Shown: positions 41,855-50,313, numbered from the stretch's first letter. The stretch is 64,000 bases of DNA from HO2-45-28 sp964412115 (GCA_964412115.1 CAYPMM010000001.1:7186-71185), one strand, 5' to 3'. Program-made: numbers and translations. The notes: generated by a model from the letters alone, not told the origin.

Positions 41855-43537
41855 TTACGCAATTTCTTGTTTATAACATTCCTCGCAGTAAATATACGGA
41901 AACTCGTCGGCGGCGTAAACTGAATCCACAGCTTTGTTGCACTTTTCGCACGCGCGAGAATAGAACTTTAAATGGTCAGCGATGAACCGAAGGCGTTGTT
42001 TATGCCGCTCAAAGGGGGCGAGCCGTGGAATTGGGATGTTAAAACGGCGGTAAAACGCAAGCTCTATCGGTATAATCCTATACCCATTCCCCGACGCTTT
42101 ACATTTCAAAACTTTTTCTAAGATGTCGTCCTTAACATCACTAATGTCATCCGGAATGACGTAATCAGAAAAGACAGGCGACTCGGCTTTATATCTACTC
42201 CAAGCCAAGCCGGTCTTTTCGGCGTCATCCTCGTTGAGAGGGAAATACTCATAAGCAACTGTTTCGTTGTACGCAAATGGAGATAACTCAAACGGCAAAA
42301 ATTCTCCGTACCGATATTGCCGACCCGCCTTATCCACATACGGCATGTCATTCATGTGTTTGCGAATTTTCGTCGTAAGATTTTCGTATTCTTCTTTTGT
42401 GTATCGTTTGTTTAAAATACAATAGTCCTGTTTTTTCAAATTCATTGAGCCGAAACAATTATGACTTGCGGAAATGAAATAGGAATATTCAATATTCGTA
42501 CATCCCTCAAGTACTCCAATCGAAAACCTAACGTTGGCAATCTGATGTACTCCCCCCATCAATTCATATAAGAGTTCGCCACCCCACACGGATGTTGTGT
42601 CATAAGCGTCTTTAACCTGAAGAGTAAACAAAATATACTTTGAATCCTCAGTCTTTTCGGTAAGCCAACAAAAACTGCAACGTTTTGATTCATTGATGAA
42701 GTTGCCTTTTGAATTAACAGAACGTTCTATAAAAACGGCTCTCTGCGGCCGTGACTTCCAAAAGTCAAGGACCCGTTTTTTTACTTCTTCCAACCGAGAA
42801 TACGACCCGTTTAGGTTCTCCCTTAGAAAACGCTCAAATTCATCTTTTGAAACCGGTTTGTTGAATATATGGTATTGTTTGTTCCGCAAACCGCTACAAC
42901 CAAAAACATTAGAACAATTTCTGCAGTCAAAACAGAAGTATGAGTCGTGACAATCATAACAAAGCTTTGAATAAAAAACCTTGTAGCAATTTTCGGAAAG
43001 CGTCGCTTCATATCCAAACTCCCCTTGTTGAAACCAGTATGTGTCAAAAGTGTCTTTGGTTTTAAGCGCATATTGGTTATATGCGCCGTCCTCATTATCA
43101 TGGCCACCAAAATTAAGATAGCAATTTTTTTCGTCTGTTTCGTAGTTGCACCATGGGCTATTCACCATATTTACCTGAAACAAAGCGAGGTGAGGAATAT
43201 CGCGCTGTAGTTCTTGAAATTGAAGCAGGAACGATTTTGAAAAATCATAATTTCTGCCATATTGCATCGGATCCCACTTGTCCGAATAAAAACAGGTTGG
43301 GCAATATACCTTAAACGGCTTATCCGGCGAATACATTGTGATAACGCTTTTATGACAAAGATCACATGACCGTTTATAGAGCGTGCGTTCATTTCGCCAC
43401 GCAAGCCGTCTTTGCAGTCTGCACTCCGGGCAAAAAGTCGGCGCGGGGACTTTTATGCGCGCGTAAAATTCAAAATCCTCGGGTTCGATTGCGAACTCTT
43501 GTTTGCAATTCTGACAAATTTTAATCTCTTTTTGCAT
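41855..43537 (-). CDS. Four-zinc-ribbon Cys-rich protein, paralogue 3
   Basis: A 560-aa member of the same family. N-terminal Cys8/11 and CPEC, then CDLC...YCPTC; C-terminal CEKC...YCEECYKQEI. The ribbon before it has lost a Cys pair: CKASGNGYRIIPIELAF lacks the second Cys of the expected CxxCG and no CPxC follows, so that ribbon is degenerate. Internal copies are SGLRNKQYHIFNKPVSKD and MNLKKQDYCILNKRYTKE. It leads the operon that contains the toxin-antitoxin pair and paralogue 2. A perfect 16-bp palindrome lies 59 nt upstream of its start. Confidence 0.85.
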   Translation of the reverse strand: MQKEIKICQNCKQEFAIEPEDFEFYARIKVPAPTFCPECRLQRRLAWRNERTLYKRSCDLCHKSVITMYSPDKPFKVYCPTCFYSDKWDPMQYGRNYDFSKSFLLQFQELQRDIPHLALFQVNMVNSPWCNYETDEKNCYLNFGGHDNEDGAYNQYALKTKDTFDTYWFQQGEFGYEATLSENCYKVFYSKLCYDCHDSYFCFDCRNCSNVFGCSGLRNKQYHIFNKPVSKDEFERFLRENLNGSYSRLEEVKKRVLDFWKSRPQRAVFIERSVNSKGNFINESKRCSFCWLTEKTEDSKYILFTLQVKDAYDTTSVWGGELLYELMGGVHQIANVRFSIGVLEGCTNIEYSYFISASHNCFGSMNLKKQDYCILNKRYTKEEYENLTTKIRKHMNDMPYVDKAGRQYRYGEFLPFELSPFAYNETVAYEYFPLNEDDAEKTGLAWSRYKAESPVFSDYVIPDDISDVKDDILEKVLKCKASGNGYRIIPIELAFYRRFNIPIPRLAPFERHKQRLRFIADHLKFYSRACEKCNKAVDSVYAADEFPYIYCEECYKQEIA

Positions 43538-43554
43538 GTTCTCTTATTCGCACG

Positions 43555-43574
43555 CCTGCCTGTCGGTAGGCAGG
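43555..43574. repeat. CCTGCCT-type hairpin repeat
   Basis: CCTGCCT (43555-43561) and AGGCAGG (43568-43574) with a 6-nt loop, in the gap between the DUF8128-like gene and zinc-ribbon paralogue 3. Short GC hairpins of this type occur in many copies in Parcubacteria genomes (recollection, not checked). Confidence 0.75.
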
Positions 43575-43595
43575 AATTAGGGATATATTAAAACG

Positions 43596-43611
43596 TGTTG
43601 ATATATCAACA
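43596..43611. promoter_or_regulatory. Perfect 16-bp palindrome, candidate operator
   Basis: TGTTGATATATCAACA, perfectly symmetric, 59 nt upstream of the zinc-ribbon 3 start. It contains TTGATA, and TATATC lies 16 nt further on the minus strand, so it may overlap a promoter and serve as the operator for the operon that holds the toxin-antitoxin pair. Confidence 0.6.
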
Positions 43612-43627
43612 TATTTTGTTTTAAGAA

Positions 43628-44971
43628 TTATTTCTTTTCTTTCGGCTCCGCGTCCGGTATTTTCAGACCGGGGACTTCCGATTCCTCGCCGAAAATGGGA
43701 AGGCCCGCTGGCGGGCCCATGCGTTTGGCCTCCATCCTTTTGATAAAGGGCGCTGTCAGCACAAGAAAAGACGGCGGATGAAAAAGGGTGGCAATGCCTT
43801 CGGAGGTAATAATCGCCGGTTTTGACTTTTTGTCAAAATAGAAAAATTGCGATTCTATGATACTGCCAATTTTCGTCTCCGGCGGCATGGCTCTTTTTAT
43901 GAAATTAATAAGGATTCTTTGTTTTCTGGCCTCCTCGCGTTTTTTGTAGAAAAAGTGCGGAAACTTCAGCCAATTAACCATGGTTCTGGTCGGAATTACC
44001 GGAATAAACCAATTTTGAGTCGGAATGGAATACTGGGCGAAGGCCCCCCTTACTCCGCGGTAAGGAGTCTGGCGGTTAAAAATGGCGCGGGGAGCCAAAT
44101 AAATGTAGCGTATTATTGTTTCAAAAGGCGCGTTGGAGGCGTTTTTGCCGACCGCTTTCATCACTTCTTCTTCCCCCGGAGAACGGAAAAGAGTAAGCGC
44201 CTCCATGCTTGCGGCGCCCTGAATCCTTTTTGAAGCCGATTTTTCTTTCAACTCCGCGGTGAGCGCGTTGTTTATTTTCTGCCATTCGACCGGATCGGCC
44301 GGCCTTATTAAAATCTGGAGCCACAGATGCTCTTCTTTTTTCAGTTTCGCCAAAACCTCAACCAAAACCGACATCGGGTCAAGAGATTTTTCTTCTTCAA
44401 TCGCTTCAAAAAACGGATATGTTTTAAAAGGATAGGCGTTGTTTCGGCCGAGAGACAATTCGAGTCCGAAAAGATCCAAACCCATTTTGTAAAGGTCGGT
44501 TGTCTTGGCCGGCAGGCGTTTTACGTAGTCATCAACCTCAATCATTTCTATTTCTTTGTAGTTGCCGTAAAAAGCGGCCTCCACTATGTTTTTGTATTTG
44601 GCCGGCGTCTTGACGTAAAAATGCGTTTCGCCGTTAAGCTGGGCAATCTCCAAAGACCACCATTCAGTCACCTCCCCCTCCCAATATTTTTCAATAAAAT
44701 TTTCGGGACTATTCCGGAGGCTGTAAAGCTTATTTAAAATCTGTTCCATGGCTTTGGGCGATTTGCGTATTTCGCGCGGTATTCTTATCTCCAGAAGCGA
44801 CCAGCGCATTTTGTCTTTGTAAATCATCATCCGGTAATACATCCAAATGTTCTTCAATAAAACCGCCGAAAACACAAAAAGCCAAAGCCACCAAAGCCTG
44901 GCTACAATCGTAAAGCCGGGTATTAACGCCGTCTTATATAAGATTTGAAGGGTTTCCCTTACTTCCGGCAT
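43628..44971 (-). CDS. Membrane protein of DUF8128 type, probable partner of the TraG-like ATPases
   Basis: A 447-aa protein with one N-terminal hydrophobic segment (~18-45, LWWLWLFVFSAVLLKNIWMYY) and a long soluble region. The segment KMRWSLLEIRIPREIRKSP starts the conserved part; an IMKAV/FEEEV-like helical core, RYIYLAPRAIFNRQTPYRG and the PTQNWFIPVIPTRTM motif follow. I recognise it as the DUF8128 type that accompanies TraG/VirD4-like ATPases in CPR genomes. No enzymatic motif. It lies upstream of the zinc-ribbon/TA/HEPN/TraG block and probably anchors the ATPases at the membrane (inference). Confidence 0.7.
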   Translation of the reverse strand: MPEVRETLQILYKTALIPGFTIVARLWWLWLFVFSAVLLKNIWMYYRMMIYKDKMRWSLLEIRIPREIRKSPKAMEQILNKLYSLRNSPENFIEKYWEGEVTEWWSLEIAQLNGETHFYVKTPAKYKNIVEAAFYGNYKEIEMIEVDDYVKRLPAKTTDLYKMGLDLFGLELSLGRNNAYPFKTYPFFEAIEEEKSLDPMSVLVEVLAKLKKEEHLWLQILIRPADPVEWQKINNALTAELKEKSASKRIQGAASMEALTLFRSPGEEEVMKAVGKNASNAPFETIIRYIYLAPRAIFNRQTPYRGVRGAFAQYSIPTQNWFIPVIPTRTMVNWLKFPHFFYKKREEARKQRILINFIKRAMPPETKIGSIIESQFFYFDKKSKPAIITSEGIATLFHPPSFLVLTAPFIKRMEAKRMGPPAGLPIFGEESEVPGLKIPDAEPKEKK

Positions 44972-44979
44972 TACTTACA

Positions 44980-46005
44980 TTATGCCAGATGAAAGCGCCC
45001 GTCGGAAAGCTTTTTAAAGTGAGTTCTGTTTTGAAGGTTTATGGCGATGGTGTTGTCTTTTACGTGGCGCTCCTGCTTGACAAATTTAATAAGCTCGTCT
45101 TTGGACATCGGGCCGCGTTTCTCAAGCACCGCTTTGACTATGTCTTTGACCGTCCCCGCCTGATAGCCCCAGCTGGACAAGGCGTAAAGACCACGTCCGA
45201 CAAGAACAAAGCGCTCGTCTTTAATAAGCTCGTTGTGAACCGTCTGCACGTGGGCGTGTTTTGAAGCCAGTTTCTCAATGGATGAAGCCACTTCGCGAAA
45301 GTGCAGAGGAGAGCCGTGTTTTTTTAAAACAAGGTAGGCAAAATCGCGCATACCAGAAGGTCTGACTAAAGACGAGGAAGCAAGGCCCCACTCGCCAAAA
45401 TTATTGGAAGTAATATTCTTTGAAATGCCGAGCCGCGCGAAAACGGCCTCCTTGCCGAGCGTATGGCCAAATTCGGATTCAACGTGGGAACGAAATCTTT
45501 TTTCCATTTCGTCTTTAATTAAAGGTTCGTCTCCCAAATTGGCGCAAAAATTAGCTATTGATTTATGGGCGTCTTTTGACGCTTTAAAATCGCTTGTCCA
45601 GCGGTGGTAAAAATCGGTATCGGCTCCGAGACGCTCAAACGGCCCGCCAAGAGACAAAAAGAAATAAACGTAGTTTTTTCCGTCTTCATCTGATGCAAAA
45701 TGCGCCAGCGCCTCGTTTTCACGCCAGACACCGCCCCTTAATTCAAACTCTTTGGCAAGCTCTCCGAAAATCTGATCAGACGCTCCGAAACCCGGGCTTT
45801 GGCGCATTTTATTTATAGCCGCGGCTTCAATCTGGCGCACCCGCTCGCGGGTAATCTTATAGGTCTGGCCTATTGATTCCAAAGTCTGCCTTTTAGAGCG
45901 GGCTCCGATGCCAAACCGGCGCTCAACAACGTCGCGCGCTCGGCCTGAAATTTCTTTTAAAAGCGTTTTGGCTAAATCTTCAAAATTATTTGCGGTCTTG
46001 ACCAT
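44980..46005 (-). CDS. Sigma-70 region-4 protein with two C-terminal HARE-HTH domains
   Basis: A 341-aa transcription factor. Residues ~1-70 hold a sigma-70 region 4 helix-turn-helix (QTLESIGQTYKITRERVRQI), the -35 recognition helix. There is no region 2, so it is not a full sigma factor. Two HARE-HTH domains, as in RNA polymerase delta and some restriction enzymes, follow at ~215-275 (LVLKKHGSPLHFREVA) and ~285-341 (IVKAVLEKRGPMSKDELI). The architecture suggests a regulator that contacts RNA polymerase or DNA. It starts the block of DUF8128-like and secretion genes, and its upstream gap has a TTGACA but only a weak -10. Confidence 0.78.
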   Translation of the reverse strand: MVKTANNFEDLAKTLLKEISGRARDVVERRFGIGARSKRQTLESIGQTYKITRERVRQIEAAAINKMRQSPGFGASDQIFGELAKEFELRGGVWRENEALAHFASDEDGKNYVYFFLSLGGPFERLGADTDFYHRWTSDFKASKDAHKSIANFCANLGDEPLIKDEMEKRFRSHVESEFGHTLGKEAVFARLGISKNITSNNFGEWGLASSSLVRPSGMRDFAYLVLKKHGSPLHFREVASSIEKLASKHAHVQTVHNELIKDERFVLVGRGLYALSSWGYQAGTVKDIVKAVLEKRGPMSKDELIKFVKQERHVKDNTIAINLQNRTHFKKLSDGRFHLA

Positions 46006-46115
46006 ATAATTTAACTTGAGCCTAGCTTACATTAAATAAAAAATATGTCAACTAGGTCAAATCAATGATAAAACATTATAAAACAAAACGCAAAAAAAGG
46101 CAAATGAAATGAAAA

Positions 46116-46143
46116 GGCCCCGCGCTCTCTACGAGCGGGGGCC
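46116..46143 (-). terminator. Terminator of the 75-aa orphan gene
   Basis: GGCCCC-rich stem with GAGCG/CGCTC and a one-base bulge. On the minus strand it is followed by TTTTCATTTCATTT. It begins 17 nt past the stop of the 75-aa gene. Confidence 0.85.
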
Positions 46144-46159
46144 GGTACTGCGGGGTGGA

Positions 46160-46387
46160 TCAGGCGTAGATGGTAATTTCGCGCAAGTGACCCGCGCGAT
46201 TCGGATCGCTGGAGATAACGATTCGTCTCGTCTCCCAGCCGATCTGATTCTTGGGCCGACGGCTCGGGTGCAGGAGTTCTTTCTCGCCCCTACTGCCACG
46301 ACGATGCTCGGCCATCTCTTGCGCCCTGTCGGCATAGTCCACCGTGGTGCCTTTGAACCCATCCCTTCCGTGCCCGTTTTCACTCAC
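46160..46387 (-). CDS. Orphan 75-aa basic protein with its own promoter and terminator
   Basis: A 75-aa hydrophilic protein (GTG start, then SENGHGRDGFKG) rich in Arg, Gly and His. I do not recognise it. Support for expression is strong: a perfect TTGACA-17-TATAAT promoter at 46449-46477, a GGAAGGAGAG ribosome site 5-14 nt before GTG 46387, and a clean terminator. There is no membrane segment or Cys cluster; the sequence DFTSSDP-like end (RRIVISSDPNRAGH) is unremarkable. The base composition looks richer in G+C than the flanks, so horizontal origin is possible. Longer frames upstream lack support. Confidence 0.75.
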   Translation of the reverse strand: MSENGHGRDGFKGTTVDYADRAQEMAEHRRGSRGEKELLHPSRRPKNQIGWETRRIVISSDPNRAGHLREITIYA

Positions 46388-46448
46388 TGCCTCTCTCCTT
46401 CCGTTCTGGTTGATGGGCGGAAAAACTAACTTATTTTCAAACACCTAC

Positions 46449-46477
46449 ATTATATATCAAAATGTAGTGTTTGTCAA
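46449..46477 (-). promoter_or_regulatory. Perfect consensus promoter (TTGACA-17-TATAAT)
   Basis: -35 TTGACA at 46472-46477, 17-bp spacer, -10 TATAAT at 46449-46454 on the minus strand. It overlaps the last bases of the ProDH-like gene and drives the 75-aa gene. Confidence 0.85.
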
Positions 46478-47457
46478 GCACGCCAAAGTATACTCGGCTT
46501 TTCCTTGAAACGCCTTAAGCCATATTTCGCCCTCTGCCAAAACGGGCCGAATATGAGATAAACCGCCCCGCTCTTGATAAGTCCTGTTGTCCCGCCAACA
46601 AGTTCAACGCGCAAAAACGGCAAAAGAACCGAATCAATCTCTTTCCTGCCGTGAAGCATATGGATCTCCGGCTTGCCGTACTCTTTAAGTTTGCAAAGCC
46701 CGATAACTTTCTTAACCATCGTATGGCTGGCGCAAACGGTCTGAACTCCGCGGCCTAAACACATATCCATTATTTCAATGAATTGCTTCTCGGTTTCTTC
46801 GGAGGTCAGCTCGGCGTCTTTTTTGTAAGTCCCCCGGCAGACCCCTATTTTTACATCGCCGGCCGAAATGCCGTGCCGCGGATCGGAGAGCAGTATTGAG
46901 TCATCATCCGTAATCCAGCCCATGAACTTCGCGGCTCGGGCTCTTCCCTGCCTCGTATAGGCGCGAACGCGTATGGCAAGGCCCCGATATCCGCGATTCA
47001 AAACGATTTCTTCAATCGCGGGATCAACCCATTCAAGTGTTTCCGTTTTTTCCTCGTCAAGCCAGAGCCATCTTTTGCGTTTTGATTTTGAAACTCGCCC
47101 TAAAAGCGCCTCAAGCGCGTCCAAAAATTTTCTCTGTTTACAGCAAACGCAATCGTCCGCGTTTACAAAAGAAGTCGGTTTAACCGAAATGTCCCCGTTG
47201 ATACCTTCTTCATCCATTTTTTCCAGAAGTTTCAGATATATTTCAAGCGGATTTTCTCCCGCTCCTTTTATGTCTTCTAAAGCGTAATTTATCAGGACTT
47301 TCAAACCAAGAGAATTATAATATTTCGCTTCTTCAACTGCGTCCTCAATATAGCTTCCGCAGGTAAACTTCTCCAATAGGTAAAAAAGCCGTAAAAATAT
47401 GGCGAGGGCGAGCATCACTGCCAGCCCCGCTCCAACGTAGAGCAGAAGCTCCGGCAT
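46474..47457 (-). CDS. Membrane-anchored proline dehydrogenase-like TIM-barrel protein
   Basis: A 327-aa protein. Residues ~4-26 (LLLYVGAGLAVMLALAIFL) form one N-terminal membrane helix. The rest resembles the ProDH barrel: GLKVLINYALEDIKG, the GDISVKPTSF strand, VRAYTRQGRARAA and the substrate/FAD strand VKIGVCRGTYKKD followed by QTVCASHTMV. A CVCCKQRKF insertion is unusual. True ProDH uses LVRGAYWD; here RGTYKKD is close but altered, so flavin or proline use is uncertain. It precedes the 75-aa gene and lies downstream of secD-secF on the same strand. Confidence 0.65.
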   Translation of the reverse strand: MPELLLYVGAGLAVMLALAIFLRLFYLLEKFTCGSYIEDAVEEAKYYNSLGLKVLINYALEDIKGAGENPLEIYLKLLEKMDEEGINGDISVKPTSFVNADDCVCCKQRKFLDALEALLGRVSKSKRKRWLWLDEEKTETLEWVDPAIEEIVLNRGYRGLAIRVRAYTRQGRARAAKFMGWITDDDSILLSDPRHGISAGDVKIGVCRGTYKKDAELTSEETEKQFIEIMDMCLGRGVQTVCASHTMVKKVIGLCKLKEYGKPEIHMLHGRKEIDSVLLPFLRVELVGGTTGLIKSGAVYLIFGPFWQRAKYGLRRFKEKPSILWRA

Positions 47458-47528
47458 TGCCCGCCCCTTTATAAAAAATCTCTACCTTAATAAAAGTCCT
47501 CCAACAGAAGTTTGTCAACCGGCGCGTT

Positions 47529-48428
47529 TTATTTCCTCCCCCATTTTTGCCACGAAACCAAAAGGGGGCTGGCAAGACAGATTGAAGAATATGTTCCGGC
47601 GATAACGCCGATAAGCAGGGTTAAAGCGAAATAGCGGGTAGTGTCGGCGCCGAACCAAAAAAGAGACGCCAGCACCAAAAATATGGCAAATGACGTCGCG
47701 AGCGACCGTCCGTAAGTCTCATTAAGACTTTTGCCGACTATGGATTCAAAATTACCCGCGCCATCGGCCTTGCGCAGATTCTCGCGGATTCGGTCAAAAA
47801 CAACTATGGTATCGTGCACCGAAAATCCGAGAATAGTTAAAAGCGCGGTCACAAAAAGCGCATCCACTTCCGCCCCATAAAATCGGCCGAGATAGGCGAA
47901 AAGCCCAGCCGGAATTAAAATGTCATGCATTAAAGCAACGATGGCCACAACGCCGTATTTCCAAGAAGACACCGGCTTTGACACATGGCGGAATGCCCAG
48001 CTGACGAAAGCCAAAATCAAAACTATTACCAGCGCTATGGATACAAACGCGTTTCGGCGAAGTTCGCGCCCTATGGTCGGCCCTATTGAATCAAATCTTT
48101 TCTCAATCAAAACTTTTTCCGGCTCGTCGTTGCCGGCCAAAGCTTTAATCAAATCCTGGCGGCCTTCGGCCGCAAGCTCGCCGACCCTTACGATAAAACC
48201 GTTGTCCCCCGTTGGTTGTATACGGTAAGAAGACAGATTCAGGGCGGAGAGTTTTTGGTCGGCAAGCGCGATATCGGGGCGCTCGCCCAGAAATTCCACC
48301 TCCAAAATTGAACCGCCGGAAAAGTCAACGCCCAAACTAAATCCGTAAAACAAAATCCCGAAAATACTTGCCGCCAAAACCGCCGCCGAAAACGCATATA
48401 AAATTTTTCTTAGCCGTATTATTATCAT
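47529..48428 (-). CDS. secF: Protein translocase subunit SecF
   Basis: A 299-aa membrane protein of the RND-related SecDF pair that uses the proton-motive force to help Sec-dependent export. Typical N-terminal GFSLGVDFSGGSILEVEF after the first helix, a periplasmic-type domain (~45-130), then five helices with VHDTIVVFDRIRENLRK, the SecF hallmark. Length is normal. Start overlaps the secD stop as ATGA. Together with secE elsewhere in the window it shows a complete export supply for the surface proteins and glycan enzymes. Confidence 0.93.
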   Translation of the reverse strand: MIIIRLRKILYAFSAAVLAASIFGILFYGFSLGVDFSGGSILEVEFLGERPDIALADQKLSALNLSSYRIQPTGDNGFIVRVGELAAEGRQDLIKALAGNDEPEKVLIEKRFDSIGPTIGRELRRNAFVSIALVIVLILAFVSWAFRHVSKPVSSWKYGVVAIVALMHDILIPAGLFAYLGRFYGAEVDALFVTALLTILGFSVHDTIVVFDRIRENLRKADGAGNFESIVGKSLNETYGRSLATSFAIFLVLASLFWFGADTTRYFALTLLIGVIAGTYSSICLASPLLVSWQKWGRK

Positions 48429-49750
48429 ATTTTTCTTTTGGCGCCGTAAAGAATAAACGAGAACATATTATTTCTTAGTCCTGAGGCCAAAACAAACACT
48501 TTCGTAACCACAAGAGCCGAAAAAATGCTCGCGAGCACGCCTACGCCCAAAGTCAGGGCAAATCCGCGAATAATGCTTGTGCCGAACCAGTAAAGTATGG
48601 TGGAGGTAATCAGGGTTGAAATGTTTGAATCGCGAATTGAGGGCCACGCGCGCTTAAAACCGGTCTCAAGAGCGTTTTCAAGCTCTGCTCCCCATCTCAC
48701 TTCTTCGCGCATGCGCTCAAATATCAAAATATTGGCGTCAACCGCCATTCCGACGGACAAAAGAAATCCGGCGATGCCCGCGGCAGTCAGTGTTACCGGC
48801 AAAATTTTAAAAACGCTTAAAACCAAAATCACGTAAAAAGCGAGGCCAAAAACGGCGATAAGCCCCGGAAGGCGATAGCGTAAAATTAAAAACAAAGCGA
48901 CGGCCAAAATGCCGTAGAGTCCCGCAAATATTCCTTTAACCAGCGATTCTTCGCCCAAAGACGCGCCTACGCTTTGCTGAGCTATGAGTTTGACCGGCAC
49001 GGGTAAAGCGCCTGAATTTAGCCGGCGGACAAGGGTTCTGGCTTCATCCGGCGTAAATTGGCCGGTAATCTGGGCACTGCCGGATGTAATTTCCGATTGC
49101 ACCACGGGCGCGCTTATCGGCAAACCGTCAAGATAAATCGCAACTTGTCTGCCGATATTACTTTTGGTAATTTCGCCGAAAATTTTCGCTCCCTCGTCGT
49201 TGAATTCCAAGAGCACGGCGGGTTCGTTGGTCGTCAAATCAAAATCCAGAATTGCCTTTTTAAGAAATCGTCCGGTCAATTCGGACTTGATGAAATAAGG
49301 GTCTTCCAAGATAATTTCGCCGGCCTCCTGTTTTTTTAAAATCGCGTCCCGCTCCGTTTCCGGACGTTCGGTTTTGAATTCCAGATACGGCGTCTGGCCT
49401 ATCATCAAAATGGCCTGGTTGGTGTCAAAAACACCGGCAAGCTCAACTATCAGACGGTTTTCGCCCCCAGATTTTTGGACCTGCACCACGGGTTCGGTCA
49501 CGCCAAAGGCATTGACCCTTCGCTCAATGACATCACGAAGCCCCTCCATTGACTCGCTTATTTCAAATGAGTCAATTGCCGAAACGTCAGCTTCGTAAAC
49601 CAAATGCGCCCCTCCCTGCAAATCAAGCCCGAGGCGATATCCGATATTGCCCAAAAACCAGTCGGGCTTTACGAAATTCGCGCCGGCAAAATAAGCGAGA
49701 AAAACGCCCGCCAAAAGCAAAGATATGGCCATAAGCCGTATTTTTAACAT
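48425..49750 (-). CDS. secD: Protein translocase subunit SecD
   Basis: A 441-aa SecD with six predicted membrane helices. Visible signatures: GLDLQGGAHLVYEADV after helix 1, a large extracytoplasmic domain (~55-260, with a VRRLNSGALPVPV turn), and the RND-like membrane half with GMAVDANILIFERMREE, the essential Asp motif. It is shorter than E. coli SecD, as expected for Gram-positive- and CPR-type proteins. It is co-transcribed with secF. Confidence 0.93.
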   Translation of the reverse strand: MLKIRLMAISLLLAGVFLAYFAGANFVKPDWFLGNIGYRLGLDLQGGAHLVYEADVSAIDSFEISESMEGLRDVIERRVNAFGVTEPVVQVQKSGGENRLIVELAGVFDTNQAILMIGQTPYLEFKTERPETERDAILKKQEAGEIILEDPYFIKSELTGRFLKKAILDFDLTTNEPAVLLEFNDEGAKIFGEITKSNIGRQVAIYLDGLPISAPVVQSEITSGSAQITGQFTPDEARTLVRRLNSGALPVPVKLIAQQSVGASLGEESLVKGIFAGLYGILAVALFLILRYRLPGLIAVFGLAFYVILVLSVFKILPVTLTAAGIAGFLLSVGMAVDANILIFERMREEVRWGAELENALETGFKRAWPSIRDSNISTLITSTILYWFGTSIIRGFALTLGVGVLASIFSALVVTKVFVLASGLRNNMFSFILYGAKRKI

Positions 49751-49789
49751 GGCTTGAATTATAAGCTTGAGAGTTTTTTAAATCAAATA

Positions 49790-50248
49790 CTAGTGAAGAC
49801 GCTTCAAAAGCTCTTCCGGGTCGGAGACGATGTCGTGAATGAATTTCCGGCTGGAGGGTTCTTCGTAAAGGTCGTGGGGATAGGAGCCCATAAGGGTTTT
49901 ATCTTCAAGGGCATAAATGGTTTTGCCGAGCACTGCCGCCGCAAAAAGCTCGCCATGGGTGTTCGCGCCGATATAGCCGTCTTTATTGAAAACAAAACAA
50001 ACGTCGGCAACCATTACTTTTCTGAAAAGATGGTCGTATACTTTTCCCGCGACGGTTGCGCGATAAAGGCTGTTTTGCAAGCGGTCTTTTTCCTGCATTT
50101 TGGCAAATTGCGGGTCGTCTTCTTCAAAATTGGGCGTAAGCACATGAACGTGCTGGCCGTTTTTGGCGGCTTGGGCTTTTAGGCGGTTCACAAAATCTGC
50201 CAGCTCGTCTCTAAACCTTACGCTGGTGCAAAAAACAATGGATCTCAT
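49790..50248 (-). CDS. Nucleoside 2-deoxyribosyltransferase-like protein
   Basis: A 152-aa protein of the NDT/DUF4406-like Rossmann-type superfamily that exchanges or removes nucleobases. The start IVFCTSVRFRDELADF and the conserved FVFNKDGYIGANTHGELF (the Asp and Glu of the NDT active site, with Asn/Thr in the ligand pocket) support it. A FSIKT-like frame on the other strand is a shadow. It lies next to two Nudix-type and deoxyribosyltransferase-type genes, so it belongs to a nucleotide-salvage group. Its exact substrate is open; a nucleotide N-glycosidase is possible. Confidence 0.72.
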   Translation of the reverse strand: MRSIVFCTSVRFRDELADFVNRLKAQAAKNGQHVHVLTPNFEEDDPQFAKMQEKDRLQNSLYRATVAGKVYDHLFRKVMVADVCFVFNKDGYIGANTHGELFAAAVLGKTIYALEDKTLMGSYPHDLYEEPSSRKFIHDIVSDPEELLKRLH

Positions 50249-50313
50249 TTTTTAACTTTAAACCCGCCGTCAGCGCCTGGCAAATTTGGGTGTGTATAAA
50301 CCCTAAAAAAACG

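Noticed and set aside
44980..46005. Full sigma factor
   Set aside because: Only region 4 is present; regions 2 and 3 are missing and HARE-HTH domains follow.
46109..46429. A plus-strand frame opposite the 75-aa gene
   Set aside because: The promoter, ribosome site and terminator all support the minus strand; the plus frame has none.
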